Origin: Bradyrhizobium lablabi
GTDB taxonomy: Bacteria; Pseudomonadota; Alphaproteobacteria; Rhizobiales; Xanthobacteraceae
Length of the DNA stretch: 64,000 nt
Direction of reading: 5' to 3'
Assembly (NCBI RefSeq): GCF_900141755.1
Contig: NZ_LT670844.1
Coordinates: forward strand, 6,668,501-6,732,500
In this document: piece after piece, positions 35,764 through 44,460 of the stretch
Layout of the letters: every line of letters starts with the position of its first letter
Position numbering within the stretch: the stretch's first letter is position 1
The notes under the pieces: generated by a model
Databases searched by the model: none
Seen by the model: only the letters and a program-made list of their open reading frames with translations
Told to the model about the DNA's origin: nothing
Made by a program: the position numbers and the translations under genes

Positions 35764-36306
35764 ATGACCGCGGTCGCTCAAAAAACAGTGCTTACAGGCT
35801 GCCTCGCCCCGATCGACAGACAAGGGCTGGAGCAGCTCATTGCCAACGGCAAGGCCAATCCGAAGGTCATCAAGACCTTGAAGTGCAAGACGGTCGCCGA
35901 AGGCAAGTTTCGCCACGCCAACTATATCCGCAACCTGCCGCCCTACATCGTCGATGAGCCGCCGGGGCTTCTGGGCGACGACACCGCGCCCAATCCGTCG
36001 GAGGCTTCGCTCGCTGCGCTCGGCTCGTGCCTTGCGGTCGGACTGCACGCCAACGCCGTGCATCGCGGCTGGACCGTCAACAAGCTCGAGCTTCAGCTCG
36101 AGGGCGACCTCAACATCACCGCCGTCTGGGGCACCGGCGACGTCAGCGAAAAGCCGGTCGGTTTTACCGATGTGCGGGTCAAGGTCGACATGGAGTGCGA
36201 AGGCGTCCCGCAAAGCGAGATCGATGTGCTGGTGACCCACGTGAAAAAATGGTCGCCGGTCGCCAACACGTTTACGCGGCCGGTCAATCTCGAGGTCAGC
36301 GCTTAA
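35764..36306 (+). CDS. OsmC/Ohr-family protein
   Basis: 180 aa of the OsmC fold. ASLAALGSCLAVGLHANAVH contains the reactive C89, and VKVDMECEGV supplies a second cysteine (C145). OsmC/Ohr proteins reduce organic hydroperoxides with Cys thiols, and some members act on other electrophiles. ATG 35764 with GGGAGAAAA upstream. It is the first gene of the run OsmC, ACAD, rhodanese, transporter. The gap to the next gene is 77 bp. Confidence 0.85.
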   Translation: MTAVAQKTVLTGCLAPIDRQGLEQLIANGKANPKVIKTLKCKTVAEGKFRHANYIRNLPPYIVDEPPGLLGDDTAPNPSEASLAALGSCLAVGLHANAVHRGWTVNKLELQLEGDLNITAVWGTGDVSEKPVGFTDVRVKVDMECEGVPQSEIDVLVTHVKKWSPVANTFTRPVNLEVSA

Positions 36307-36383
36307 GCCGCTGGCGGAAGTTTTCGCCGTTGCAATCGTCTTTTTGATCGTCTTTTGCAAACACGCTTCGTTCGGAGCATCTG

Positions 36384-37508
36384 ATGAACCCAGTGGCCGC
36401 ATCGCGTCTTACGGTCGTCGACGAAGACGACCTTTCGCCGGCATCGATCGTCGATGCGGTCACTTCCATTGCGCGTCGCGAGCTGGCGCCGCTGGCGGCC
36501 GACATCGACAGCGGTGAGATCTATCCCGCCGATGTGCTGCGGCGGCTCGGCGATGCCGGGGCCTGGGGCAGCCATCTGACCAGGAACGGCGCGGCTGATC
36601 TGCGCTGCGCCATCCAATCGATGGCCGCGGTTGGTGAAGTTTGCGGCGCCACCGCCTTCATGGCCTGGTGCCAGGATACGCTCGCCTGGTACGTCACCAA
36701 TTCCTCCAATCCGGCGCTGGTCGCCCGATTCGAAGACGCCGTTTCGAGCGGAAAAATTCTCGGCGGGACTGGTTTGTCCAATCCGATGAAGACCTTCTTC
36801 GGGATTGAGAAGCTGAAGCTGAAAGGCCGCAGGGTCGACGGCGGCTATGTTGTGCGCGGCGCGCTGCCCTGGGTTTCCAATCTCGGGGAGGATCATTTCT
36901 TCGGCACGATCTTCGAGATCGAAAACAAGCCCGGCGAGATCGTGATGTTCCTCGCCGACTGCTCCGATCCCGCGATCACGCTGCAGCCGTGCAAACCGTT
37001 CCTCGCCATGGACGGTACCGGCACCTATGGCGTGCAATTCCGCGACGTCTTCGTGCCCAACGATCTCATCCTGGCGGAAACCGCTGCCCCGTTTGTGAAG
37101 AAGATCCGCGCCGGTTTTATCCTGCTGCAGGCCGGCATGGCGCTCGGCCTGATCAAGGATTGCATTGCGATCATGGACGAAGTGGCTGCACCGCTTGGCC
37201 ACGTCAATCGCTATCTGCCGCAACAGCCGGCCGACTTCCGCGAGCTTTATTCCGAGCTCGAATCGGAAACCATGGAACTCGCGAGCGACCCGTTCAACGC
37301 AAGCGATGATTACTGGCGCCGCGTCGTCGCGCTCCGGCTCAAGTGCGGCGATGCCAGCGTCGCGGCCGCCAACGCGGCGATGCTTCATTGCGGCGCGCGC
37401 GGCTATCTCAGGAGTCATCGCGTGCAGCGCCGGCTGCGCGAGGCTTACTTCGTCGCGATTGTCACGCCGGCGACCAAGCAACTCCGCAAGATGCTGGATG
37501 ACATGTGA
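36384..37508 (+). CDS. Acyl-CoA dehydrogenase-like flavoprotein
   Basis: 374 aa with the acyl-CoA dehydrogenase fold: an N-terminal helical part (ASIVDAVTSIARRELAPLAA), the FAD-binding stretch GTGLSNPMKTFFGIEKLKLK, and a C-terminal helical domain with GARGYLRSHRVQRRLREAYF. The glutamate base region is not obvious, and the group also contains monooxygenases of the DszC/SfnB type that use reduced flavin on sulfur compounds. That alternative fits the rhodanese and transporter neighbours. The substrate is unknown. Confidence 0.8.
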   Translation: MNPVAASRLTVVDEDDLSPASIVDAVTSIARRELAPLAADIDSGEIYPADVLRRLGDAGAWGSHLTRNGAADLRCAIQSMAAVGEVCGATAFMAWCQDTLAWYVTNSSNPALVARFEDAVSSGKILGGTGLSNPMKTFFGIEKLKLKGRRVDGGYVVRGALPWVSNLGEDHFFGTIFEIENKPGEIVMFLADCSDPAITLQPCKPFLAMDGTGTYGVQFRDVFVPNDLILAETAAPFVKKIRAGFILLQAGMALGLIKDCIAIMDEVAAPLGHVNRYLPQQPADFRELYSELESETMELASDPFNASDDYWRRVVALRLKCGDASVAAANAAMLHCGARGYLRSHRVQRRLREAYFVAIVTPATKQLRKMLDDM

Positions 37509-37566
37509 ATTTAAAGAGGATCCCGGATCGACCCTACCTTCGTAACCACAACAGGAGAGGCCTGCC

Positions 37567-38442
37567 ATGACGGACGTTCTGATATCTGCCGGTGAACTCG
37601 CCAATCTCGCTGCCAAAGAGCCCTGCGTGATCATCGACACGCGAAACCCCGATGCGTATAGCGCCGGACACATCCCCTTTGCCGTGAACGTGCACGAGAT
37701 CTTCACCTATCTCGCTACCTCGACGCCGGAGGGCATGAACGAGCTGAAGACAAAATTCGCCGACGCCTTCGGCAAGGCCGGGCTCTCGGGCAAGGAAACC
37801 GCCGTTATCTACGAACAGTCGATGAACACCGGCTTCGGCCAGTCCTGCCGCGGCTATTACCTTCTGACCATGCTGGGCTATCCCAAGATCAAGGTGCTCC
37901 ATGGCGGCTTCGACGCCTGGGCGGCCAGCGGCCTGCCGGTCACGACCGACGTGCCGAAGCCGGCGCCGGCCTCGTTCTCGATCGTACCTGAGGCCAGCGA
38001 AATCCTGATCGACGCCAAGACCATGCTGGCGGCGGTCGGCAAGCCCGGCATCGCGCTGCTCGACGTCCGCGACGTCGACGAATGGATCGGCGACAGCTCC
38101 TCGCCCTACGGCAAGGATTTTTGCCCGCGCAAGGGACGCATCCCCGGCGCGGTGTGGCTGGAATGGTACCGCATGATGAAGCCGACCGCGGAGGGCCCGC
38201 GCTTCAAGTCGAAGGACGAAATCCTGGCGGAATGCGCGACCGTCGGTATCTCCCAAAATACCCCGGTCTACCTCTATTGCTTCAAGGGCGCGCGGGCATC
38301 GAACACGTTCCTCGCCCTGAAAAACGCCGGCGTAAAGGACGTGCGGATGTATTTCGGATCGTGGAACGAATGGTCGAGGGACCCGTCGTTGCCGATCGAG
38401 GAAGGCCTGCCCACGGAGCCCAAGCTCACGAAAGCGGCATAA
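37567..38442 (+). CDS. Two-domain rhodanese sulfurtransferase
   Basis: 291 aa with two rhodanese domains. The C-terminal one has the active-site loop C238-F-K-G-A-R243 (YLYCFKGARASNTFLALK). The N-terminal one (IIDTRNPDAYSAGHIPFAVN) has no loop cysteine and is structural. Rhodaneses move sulfane sulfur, for example from thiosulfate or mercaptopyruvate to cyanide giving thiocyanate. It sits between the flavoprotein and the ABC transporter with cyanase beyond, which invites a sulfur-cyanogenic link. AGGAGAGG precedes the ATG. Confidence 0.9.
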   Translation: MTDVLISAGELANLAAKEPCVIIDTRNPDAYSAGHIPFAVNVHEIFTYLATSTPEGMNELKTKFADAFGKAGLSGKETAVIYEQSMNTGFGQSCRGYYLLTMLGYPKIKVLHGGFDAWAASGLPVTTDVPKPAPASFSIVPEASEILIDAKTMLAAVGKPGIALLDVRDVDEWIGDSSSPYGKDFCPRKGRIPGAVWLEWYRMMKPTAEGPRFKSKDEILAECATVGISQNTPVYLYCFKGARASNTFLALKNAGVKDVRMYFGSWNEWSRDPSLPIEEGLPTEPKLTKAA

Positions 38443-38547
38443 AAGCTGCATGTTTTTTCATCGCCCGGTCGCACTCCCGCGGCCGGGCGGTGAACTCGCT
38501 GAAAGCGGCGGTTTGCCCTTTGGTTATCAAGTTTAAGGAAATAGGGC

Positions 38548-39945
38548 ATGTCCACCTTCGACGATCCCTTTGATGCCAGTCTGAATCTGTCACGCTCGGG
38601 CTGCGTCTGCGGCCAGCATCGGTCCGCCGACGAGCATGAGCGGGCGGCGCTGGCGCTACGTTGCGAGCCGGTCGCAAGAGAAGAAAAGAGCGAAGAGAGG
38701 TGCTACGAGGGCGTGGTGGCTTCCGCCGTGATGCGGGCCATGTTCCCGAAGGATGCGGCGCGCCGGGCGTTCCTGAAATCGGTCGGCGCTTCCACCGCGC
38801 TTGCCGCGATCTCGCAATTTTTCCCGCTTCGAACGGCGACCGAGGCTTTCGCCGAAGCCGGCACGCCAGAGAAAAAAGACTTGAAAGTCGGCTTTATCCC
38901 GATCACCTGCGCGACGCCGATCATCATGGCGGCACCGCTTGGCTTCTATGCCAAGCACGGCCTCAACGTCGAGGTCGTCAAGACCGCCGGCTGGGCGGTG
39001 ATCCGCGACAAGACGCTGAACAAGGAATACGACGCCGCGCACATGCTGGCGCCGATGCCGATCGCGATTTCGCTGGGGTTGGGTGCAAACGCGATTCCCT
39101 TCACCGTGCCGGCGATCGAAAACATCAACGGCCAGGGCATCGCGCTGGCGATGAAGCACAAGGACAAGCGCGACCCGAAAGACTGGAAGGGCATGAAATT
39201 CGCCATTCCCTTCGACTATTCCATGCACAATTATTTGTTGCGCTATTATCTCGCCGAGCACGGCCTCGATCCCGACACAGACGTGCAATTGCGCTCGGTA
39301 CCGCCGCCGGAAATGGTCGCCAATCTGCGTGCCGACAACATCGACGGCTTTCTTGCGCCCGACAATATCTGCCAGCGCGCGATCTATGACGGCGTCGGCT
39401 TCATGCACATCCTGTCCAAGGAGATCTGGGACGGCCATCCCTGCTGCAGTTTTGCCGCGAGCCGGGAGTTCATCACGACATCGCCCAACAGTTTCGCGGC
39501 GTTGACGCGCGCGATCGTCGACGCCACCGCCTATGCGTCGAAGGCCGAAAACCGCAAGCAGATCGCAGAGGCCATTGCGCCGGCGAACTACATCAATGCG
39601 CCCGTCACCGTGCTGGAGCAGGTATTGACCGGGACCTATGCGGATGGTCTCGGCGGCGTGAAAACCGACGCCAAGCGCGTCGATTTCGATCCGTTCCCCT
39701 GGCAATCCTTCGCGGTCTGGATGCTGACGCAGATGAAGCGCTGGGGCCAGATCAAGGGCGATGTCGATTACAAGCAGGTGGCCGAACAGGTCTATCTCGC
39801 GACCGACACCCGCAAGGTGATGACGGAAATGGGACTTGCGCCGCCGGCGACCTCGTACAAGTCGTTTTCCGTGATGGGCAAGAGCTTCGATCCGGAAAAG
39901 CCGGATGATTATCTCGCAAGCTTCAAGATCAGGAAGGCATCGTGA
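38548..39945 (+). CDS. NitT/TauT-type ABC transporter substrate-binding protein (NrtA/CmpA-like)
   Basis: 465 aa. The periplasmic binding domain starts after DLKVGFIPITCATPIIMAAP, the NrtA/CmpA/CynA pattern. RRAFLKSVGAST (residues 72-83) is a twin-arginine signal. An unusual 70-residue N-terminal extension lies before it with C19-V-C21-G and H24, plus C39 and C52. Nitrate, bicarbonate and cyanate are the known ligands of the group. AAGGAAATA precedes the ATG. It is followed by a palindrome and the permease gene. Confidence 0.88.
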   Translation: MSTFDDPFDASLNLSRSGCVCGQHRSADEHERAALALRCEPVAREEKSEERCYEGVVASAVMRAMFPKDAARRAFLKSVGASTALAAISQFFPLRTATEAFAEAGTPEKKDLKVGFIPITCATPIIMAAPLGFYAKHGLNVEVVKTAGWAVIRDKTLNKEYDAAHMLAPMPIAISLGLGANAIPFTVPAIENINGQGIALAMKHKDKRDPKDWKGMKFAIPFDYSMHNYLLRYYLAEHGLDPDTDVQLRSVPPPEMVANLRADNIDGFLAPDNICQRAIYDGVGFMHILSKEIWDGHPCCSFAASREFITTSPNSFAALTRAIVDATAYASKAENRKQIAEAIAPANYINAPVTVLEQVLTGTYADGLGGVKTDAKRVDFDPFPWQSFAVWMLTQMKRWGQIKGDVDYKQVAEQVYLATDTRKVMTEMGLAPPATSYKSFSVMGKSFDPEKPDDYLASFKIRKAS

Positions 39946-39957
39946 GCGTGATGGCTG

Positions 39958-40129
39958 CTTCCTCTTCACCTCTCCCCGCTCTTCGCGGGGAGAGGTCCGA
40001 TCGCACGCGTCAGCGCGCGATCGGGGTGAGGGGCTCTCACCGCGATCTACGCCCGTGGAGAGAGCCCCTCACCCCGACGCTCTCAGAGCGAGCTTGGCTC
40101 GTCTCGGCCCCGCAAGCGGGGAGAGGGAG
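39958..40129. repeat. Palindromic element (CTCTCCCCGC type), copy 1
   Basis: CCTCTCCCCGCTCTTCGCGG with GGGAGAGG, GGGGTGAGGGGCTCTCACC and its mirror GAGAGAGCCCCTCACCCC, and a final CCCCGCAAGCGGGGAGAGGG together form nested inverted repeats. They fill the gap between the binding-protein and permease genes. A second copy lies after the permease at 41000-41205. Confidence 0.75.
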
Positions 40130-40969
40130 ATGACCACCTCGCTTCGTTTCCGCGCGGCGATCGTGTCGATCGCGCTGTTTCTGGCCTTCATCGGCATCTG
40201 GCACATCGCGACGCGCAGCACCGGTGCGACGGCCAGCATGAGCCCGGAGTATGCAAAACTGATGGGCCTGACGGCGACGCAAGGCAAGTCGGCGATGCCG
40301 GGTCCGCTCGATGTCGGCGCGAAGCTATGGGAGCACGTCAGGCGGCCGTTCTACGACAACGGGCCGAACGACAAAGGTCTCGGCATCCAGCTAGGCTATT
40401 CGATCGCCCGCGTCGGGCTCGGCTATCTGCTCGCGGTGCTGGTCGCGATCCCGCTCGGCTTTTTGATCGGGATGTCGCCTTTGATCAACCAGGCGCTCGA
40501 TCCGTTCATCCAGATTCTAAAGCCGATTTCGCCGCTCGCCTGGATGCCGCTCGCGCTCTACACGATCAAGGATTCCGGGCTGTCGGCGATTTTTGTCATT
40601 TTCATCTGCTCGGTGTGGCCGATGCTGCTCAATACCGCGTTCGGCGTGGCTTCGGTGCGGAAGGAATGGATCAACGTCGCGCGCACGCTCGAGGTCGGCA
40701 CTTTTAGGCGCGCCTTCACCGTGATCCTGCCGGCGGCGGCGCCGACGATTCTGACGGGCATGCGGATTTCGATCGGGATCGCCTGGCTCGTGATCGTCGC
40801 CGCCGAGATGCTGGTCGGCGGCACCGGCATCGGCTACTTCGTCTGGAACGAGTGGAATAACCTCTCCATTACCAACGTCATCATCGCCATTCTCCTGATC
40901 GGCCTCGTCGGCATGCTGCTCGACCAGATCCTCGCGCGGTTCACGCGCATGGTCACCTTCCCGGAGTGA
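40130..40969 (+). CDS. NitT/TauT-type ABC transporter permease
   Basis: 279-aa inner-membrane protein with about six helices. The EAA loop that contacts the ATPase reads WINVARTLEVGTFRRAFTVI followed by LPAAAPTILTG. GGGAGAGGGAG at the end of the palindrome acts as its ribosome site, which decides the start MTTSLRFRAAIVSIALFLAF. It belongs with the NrtB/SsuC/CynB proteins. Confidence 0.92.
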   Translation: MTTSLRFRAAIVSIALFLAFIGIWHIATRSTGATASMSPEYAKLMGLTATQGKSAMPGPLDVGAKLWEHVRRPFYDNGPNDKGLGIQLGYSIARVGLGYLLAVLVAIPLGFLIGMSPLINQALDPFIQILKPISPLAWMPLALYTIKDSGLSAIFVIFICSVWPMLLNTAFGVASVRKEWINVARTLEVGTFRRAFTVILPAAAPTILTGMRISIGIAWLVIVAAEMLVGGTGIGYFVWNEWNNLSITNVIIAILLIGLVGMLLDQILARFTRMVTFPE

Positions 40970-40999
40970 TGCAGTGAGGACTCACAAGAACCACGCTGC

Positions 41000-41205
41000 A
41001 TCTACACCTCGCCCCGCTTGCGGGGAGAGCATAGGCCGCCTTCGGCGGCCGTTCTTAAAAAAGAACGCCGAAGCAAAGCTTCGGCTATGTGGCGCGCGCC
41101 AGCGCGCGATCCGGGTGAGGGGGACTCACCGCGAACTGAATTCGTGGAGAGAGCCCCTCACCCCAACCCTCTCCCCGCGAAGAGCGGGGCGAGGGAGCGC
41201 AACTC
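41000..41205. repeat. Palindromic element (CTCTCCCCGC type), copy 2
   Basis: Shares GCTTGCGGGGAGAGC, GCGCGCGATC, GGTGAGGG.GACTCACCGCG, GTGGAGAGAGCCCCTCACCC and CCCTCTCCCCGCGAAGAGCG with copy 1, plus an extra inner stem around GCCGCCTTCGGCGGC at 41037-41051. It separates the permease and ATPase genes. Confidence 0.7.
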
Positions 41206-41224
41206 TCGCTTGGAGACGATGCGC

Positions 41225-42190
41225 ATGAGCTTGGAAAAGTTCATCTCGATCGAGGGCATCGCAAAACGCTATCCGGGCGCGGATGGCGGCGAGATTGCGG
41301 TGTTCGAAAATCTCTGGCTGTCGATGGGACGCGGCGAATTCGGCTGCGTGATCGGGCACTCCGGCTGCGGCAAGACCACGGTGCTGAACATTCTGGCCGG
41401 CCTGGATGAGCCGAGCGATGGCACGGTGATCGTCGACGGCCAGGCGATCGAGGGCACCAGCCTCGACCGTGCCGTGATCTTCCAGAGCCATGCGCTTCTG
41501 CCGTGGCGCACCGTGCTCGGTAACGTCGCCTATGCGGTGACCTCGAAATGGCGCAACTGGGACCGCGCCAAGGTCAAGGCGCACGCGCAGACTTTTATCG
41601 ATTTGGTGGGCCTAACGGGCGCCGAGCACAAGCGCCCGTCGGAACTTTCCGGCGGCATGAAGCAGCGCGTCGGCATTGCGCGCGCGCTCTCGATCACGCC
41701 AAAGATCATGCTGATGGATGAGCCGTTCTCGGCGCTGGATGCGCTCACCCGCGGCACGCTGCAGGACGAGGTGCGCCGGATTTGCCTGGAGACCGGACAG
41801 ACCGCGTTCATGATCACCCACGACGTCGATGAGGCGATCTATCTTGCCGACAAGATTTTTCTGATGACCAACGGCCCCGGCGCGGTGCTGGCCGAGATCG
41901 TGGAAAATCCGCTGCCCAAGGAGCGCGGCCGCATCGATCTGCACCGCCATCCCTATTATTACGCGGTGCGCAACCACATCGTCGATTTCCTGGTCAGCCG
42001 CAGCAAGTCGTTTGCGACCGAAGTGCCCCATCACGATCCGCGCAACGTGCCGATGGTGAAGATCGGTAAACCGGAACTGGTGATTGCATCGGTGTCGGAT
42101 GTACCCCGCGAGGAGTCAACCCAGGCGTCATGGCCGGGCTTGTCCCACCACTGTCCGGTTCATTGGAAGTATAGTCCAAGTTTCAACTGA
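41225..42190 (+). CDS. NitT/TauT-type ABC transporter ATPase, C-terminus altered by an IS element
   Basis: 321 aa. Walker A GHSGCGKTT (44-52), Q loop VIFQSHALLPW, signature LSGGMKQRVGIAR, Walker B IMLMDEPFSALD, and the H loop ITHDVDEA are all intact, so it should hydrolyse ATP. The final about 13 residues (HHCPVHWKYSPSFN) are read from the IS4 element that begins at 42147. Without it the frame would have ended in the REP a few codons on. GGAG at 41212 favours ATG 41225, and ATG 41219 is possible. Confidence 0.9.
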   Translation: MSLEKFISIEGIAKRYPGADGGEIAVFENLWLSMGRGEFGCVIGHSGCGKTTVLNILAGLDEPSDGTVIVDGQAIEGTSLDRAVIFQSHALLPWRTVLGNVAYAVTSKWRNWDRAKVKAHAQTFIDLVGLTGAEHKRPSELSGGMKQRVGIARALSITPKIMLMDEPFSALDALTRGTLQDEVRRICLETGQTAFMITHDVDEAIYLADKIFLMTNGPGAVLAEIVENPLPKERGRIDLHRHPYYYAVRNHIVDFLVSRSKSFATEVPHHDPRNVPMVKIGKPELVIASVSDVPREESTQASWPGLSHHCPVHWKYSPSFN

Positions 42191-43427
42191 TCGGGGTTTA
42201 TCGGGATCGGCTGTAGGGGTTCGAGCAAATGGTTGATCGGGCGTCTGTGCATGAGGTTGGTGCGGACGAGGCGGGCAAATTCGAGAGGGCTGTGCACCGC
42301 TTTTTGAGCCAGCTGGGCCATGCGCAAGATGAGAAAGGCGATCAGGGCGATGGCGATCTGAATGCGGACGGCATTCTCGGAGACACCGATGAAGTGCCTG
42401 ATTCGAAGCGTCTGCTTGACCCAGCGAAAGAACAATTCGATCTGCCAGCGCTGTTTGTAAAGCTCTGCGATCTCTTCTGCCGGCGCGTCGAGATCATTGG
42501 TCACGATGCGCAACAGCTTACCGGTGTCGATGATCACGGTGATCTCTCGGACCGGAACTTGCAGCGGATTTTTGCGGCTGTTGGCGAGCCGGGCCGGCAA
42601 ATGACCGATGCGGTCGCGCAGAATATTGCTGTTTTTGGGGACGCGGTTCTCCTTTACCACGCTGAACGGGGTATTCTTCTTCAGTCGCGTCACGAAGCGG
42701 CAGCCGGCGTCATCGAGCCGCGCCCACCAGCCATAATCGTAATAACCGAGGTCGTAGACGTAGGTTGCGCCCGGCTCGATCGGCATCGCCTTGGCGGCTG
42801 TGATGTCGTTGACGTTAGCGGGCGTCACCGCAAAGTAAACCGGCCGATCGGCATTCGGATCGTAGACGATATGCGCCTTGGCGCCGAACACATCGGCCGA
42901 AAATGTCGCCCAGCCTTCGCTCAGGCTGGAGAGCCGAACACTGGTGGAATCAATGAGCCGGACCGCGTCTGCCGTCGCGCGCCGCAGCCCACGATGCGCT
43001 TGCGGCAGCATCTGCGCGAACAGCTCGCTGAACACTTGCCAAGGCCGCGTCGAATTGGCGTCCGACATCGTCGAACGCTTCACCGGCGCCGCCCCCACGT
43101 GATAAAGCCGCGTCTCGTGGCTCGCCATCCCGGTCACGACCTCCCGCAGGCTCGTCGAGCCGCTCAATTGCCCGTACAGCAATGCGATGAACTGACGCTT
43201 CGTCGTCAATTTCCGCACCAGCCGGTCGGCCCCGTACTTCTCCACGATCTGTTCGAACTTAGACCAAGGAACGTGCTTTGTTAGACTGTGAAATACGCTA
43301 TTCTGATGCCGCATGGCGTGGACCTCCTTCGGTGTCTCGAACGTGTGCGAAGCGCTCAAAACACAGAAGAATCCTCGTCATGCACCCTGTCTACAAAAAT
43401 CGAACCGGACAGTGGTGGGCTTGTCCC
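42136..43427. mobile_element. IS4-family insertion sequence with 11-bp target duplication
   Basis: The element proper is 42147-43416 (1270 bp), with inverted ends ACCACTGTCCGGTTC / GAACCGGACAGTGGT. It is flanked by the direct repeat GGGCTTGTCCC at 42136-42146 and 43417-43427. Joining the flanks without it rebuilds a normal GGCCGGGCTTGTCCCGGCC REP palindrome. This shows a recent insertion into a REP between the ABC ATPase and cyanase genes. Confidence 0.93.
42160..43314 (-). CDS. IS4-family transposase
   Basis: 384-aa DDE transposase. The YREK signature of the IS4 family is complete: Y-K-Q-R-W-Q-I-E followed six residues later by K (LYKQRWQIELFFRWVKQTL). An N-terminal DUF4372-like part begins MRHQNSVFHSLTKHVPWSKF. 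AGGAGGT lies 7 nt before the ATG at 43314. The gene is full length, so the element may be mobile. It is transcribed against the host genes. Confidence 0.92.
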   Translation of the reverse strand: MRHQNSVFHSLTKHVPWSKFEQIVEKYGADRLVRKLTTKRQFIALLYGQLSGSTSLREVVTGMASHETRLYHVGAAPVKRSTMSDANSTRPWQVFSELFAQMLPQAHRGLRRATADAVRLIDSTSVRLSSLSEGWATFSADVFGAKAHIVYDPNADRPVYFAVTPANVNDITAAKAMPIEPGATYVYDLGYYDYGWWARLDDAGCRFVTRLKKNTPFSVVKENRVPKNSNILRDRIGHLPARLANSRKNPLQVPVREITVIIDTGKLLRIVTNDLDAPAEEIAELYKQRWQIELFFRWVKQTLRIRHFIGVSENAVRIQIAIALIAFLILRMAQLAQKAVHSPLEFARLVRTNLMHRRPINHLLEPLQPIPINPDQLKLGLYFQ

Positions 43428-43519
43428 GGCCATCCACGTCTTCTTAGGCTGGACCAATAAAGACGTGGATGCCCGGGACAAGCCCGGGCATGACGAGATT
43501 GAAGCAAGGGAGACGACAC

Positions 43520-44008
43520 ATGAAACGATCCGACCTCACCGAAAAGCTGCTCGACATCAAGCGCGAGAAGGGCTGGAGCTGGAAGCACATCTGCGAAAAG
43601 ATCGGCGGCTATTCTGAAGTGCTGATCGTCGGCGCCATCCTCGGCCAGATGAAACTGACAAAACCGCAAGCCGCCAATGCCGGCGAGTTGTTCGGCTTGA
43701 GCAAATCCGAGACCGCGATGCTGAACGAGACGCCGATGCGCGGGGAGGGCATCCCGATGCCGCCGACCGATCCCCTGATCTACCGTTTCTACGAATTGGT
43801 GATGGTCAACGGCCCGGCCTGGAAGGCGCTGATCGAGGAGGAATATGGCGACGGCATCATGTCGGCGATCGATTTCGACATGGTGATGGAGCGCCTGCCC
43901 AACCCCAAGGGCGACCGCGTCAAGATCACGATGTCGGGAAAATTCCTGCCGTATAAATATTACGGCGCCAGCGGCAATGTGCCGGAATATGGGTTCAAGG
44001 AGGGGTGA
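43520..44008 (+). CDS. cynS: Cyanate hydratase (cyanase)
   Basis: 162 aa. It converts cyanate and bicarbonate to carbamate, which yields ammonia and CO2. The catalytic triad of the E. coli enzyme (R96, E99, S122) is matched at R89, E92 and S115 with a constant offset of 7 (IYRFYELVMVN and GIMSAIDFDM). The N-terminal helix bundle (KREKGWSWKHICEKIGG) is HTH-like as usual. AAGGGAGA precedes the ATG. It now lies behind the IS4 element, which probably cut it from the transporter transcript. Confidence 0.97.
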   Translation: MKRSDLTEKLLDIKREKGWSWKHICEKIGGYSEVLIVGAILGQMKLTKPQAANAGELFGLSKSETAMLNETPMRGEGIPMPPTDPLIYRFYELVMVNGPAWKALIEEEYGDGIMSAIDFDMVMERLPNPKGDRVKITMSGKFLPYKYYGASGNVPEYGFKEG

Positions 44009-44021
44009 AGAGGCAGGTGGC

Positions 44022-44073
44022 AAATGGCGAGTAGCGAATGGATTTTTCTCTATTCGCAATTCGCCACTCGCCC
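44022..44073. terminator. Convergent inverted repeat between cynS and the DUF1476 gene
   Basis: GGCGAGTAGCGAAT (44026-44039) faces a related inverse ATTCGCAATTCGCCACTCGCC (about 44052-44072) across GGATTTTTCTCT. It lies exactly between two convergent genes and can form a strong hairpin on either strand. Confidence 0.55.
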
Positions 44074-44397
44074 TTATAGCCCCGCCTTCACCTGCGCGAT
44101 GGCCTCCGCCATCAGCCCGTCCATCTTGGCACGAATCTGCGCTTCCGTGATCGCAATACCTTTAAGGGAAAGATCGGTGAACACCTTTTGGAGCACGGCG
44201 GCATCGCGGCCCTCGCTGAACTCGGCGGCGACGACTGTCTTGGCATAGTCCCTGGCGGCCTCGCCCGACAATCCCAGCTGTTCGGCCGCCCACAATCCGA
44301 GCAGCTTGTTACGGCGCGCTTCGGCCTTGAACCTCTGCTCCTCGTCGAGCATGAACTTCGCCTCGAAGGCTTCCTCGCGCTTGTCGAATGTGGTCAT
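44074..44397 (-). CDS. DUF1476 protein, ATP synthase zeta-inhibitor family
   Basis: 107 aa, all helical: MTTFDKREEAFEAKFMLDEE, QRFKAEARRNKLLGLWAAEQ and onward to the C-terminal helix. This matches DUF1476, the zeta subunit that inhibits the rotary F1-ATPase of alphaproteobacteria by insertion of its N-terminus. The start ATG is at 44397 and no leader is needed. It is convergent with cynS and divergent from purC. Confidence 0.88.
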   Translation of the reverse strand: MTTFDKREEAFEAKFMLDEEQRFKAEARRNKLLGLWAAEQLGLSGEAARDYAKTVVAAEFSEGRDAAVLQKVFTDLSLKGIAITEAQIRAKMDGLMAEAIAQVKAGL

Positions 44398-44460
44398 GAT
44401 CTCACCCCCGATTCATGCCAAACGGGTGACACGGCGTCGTTGCGCCAACGCGCCTCCATG

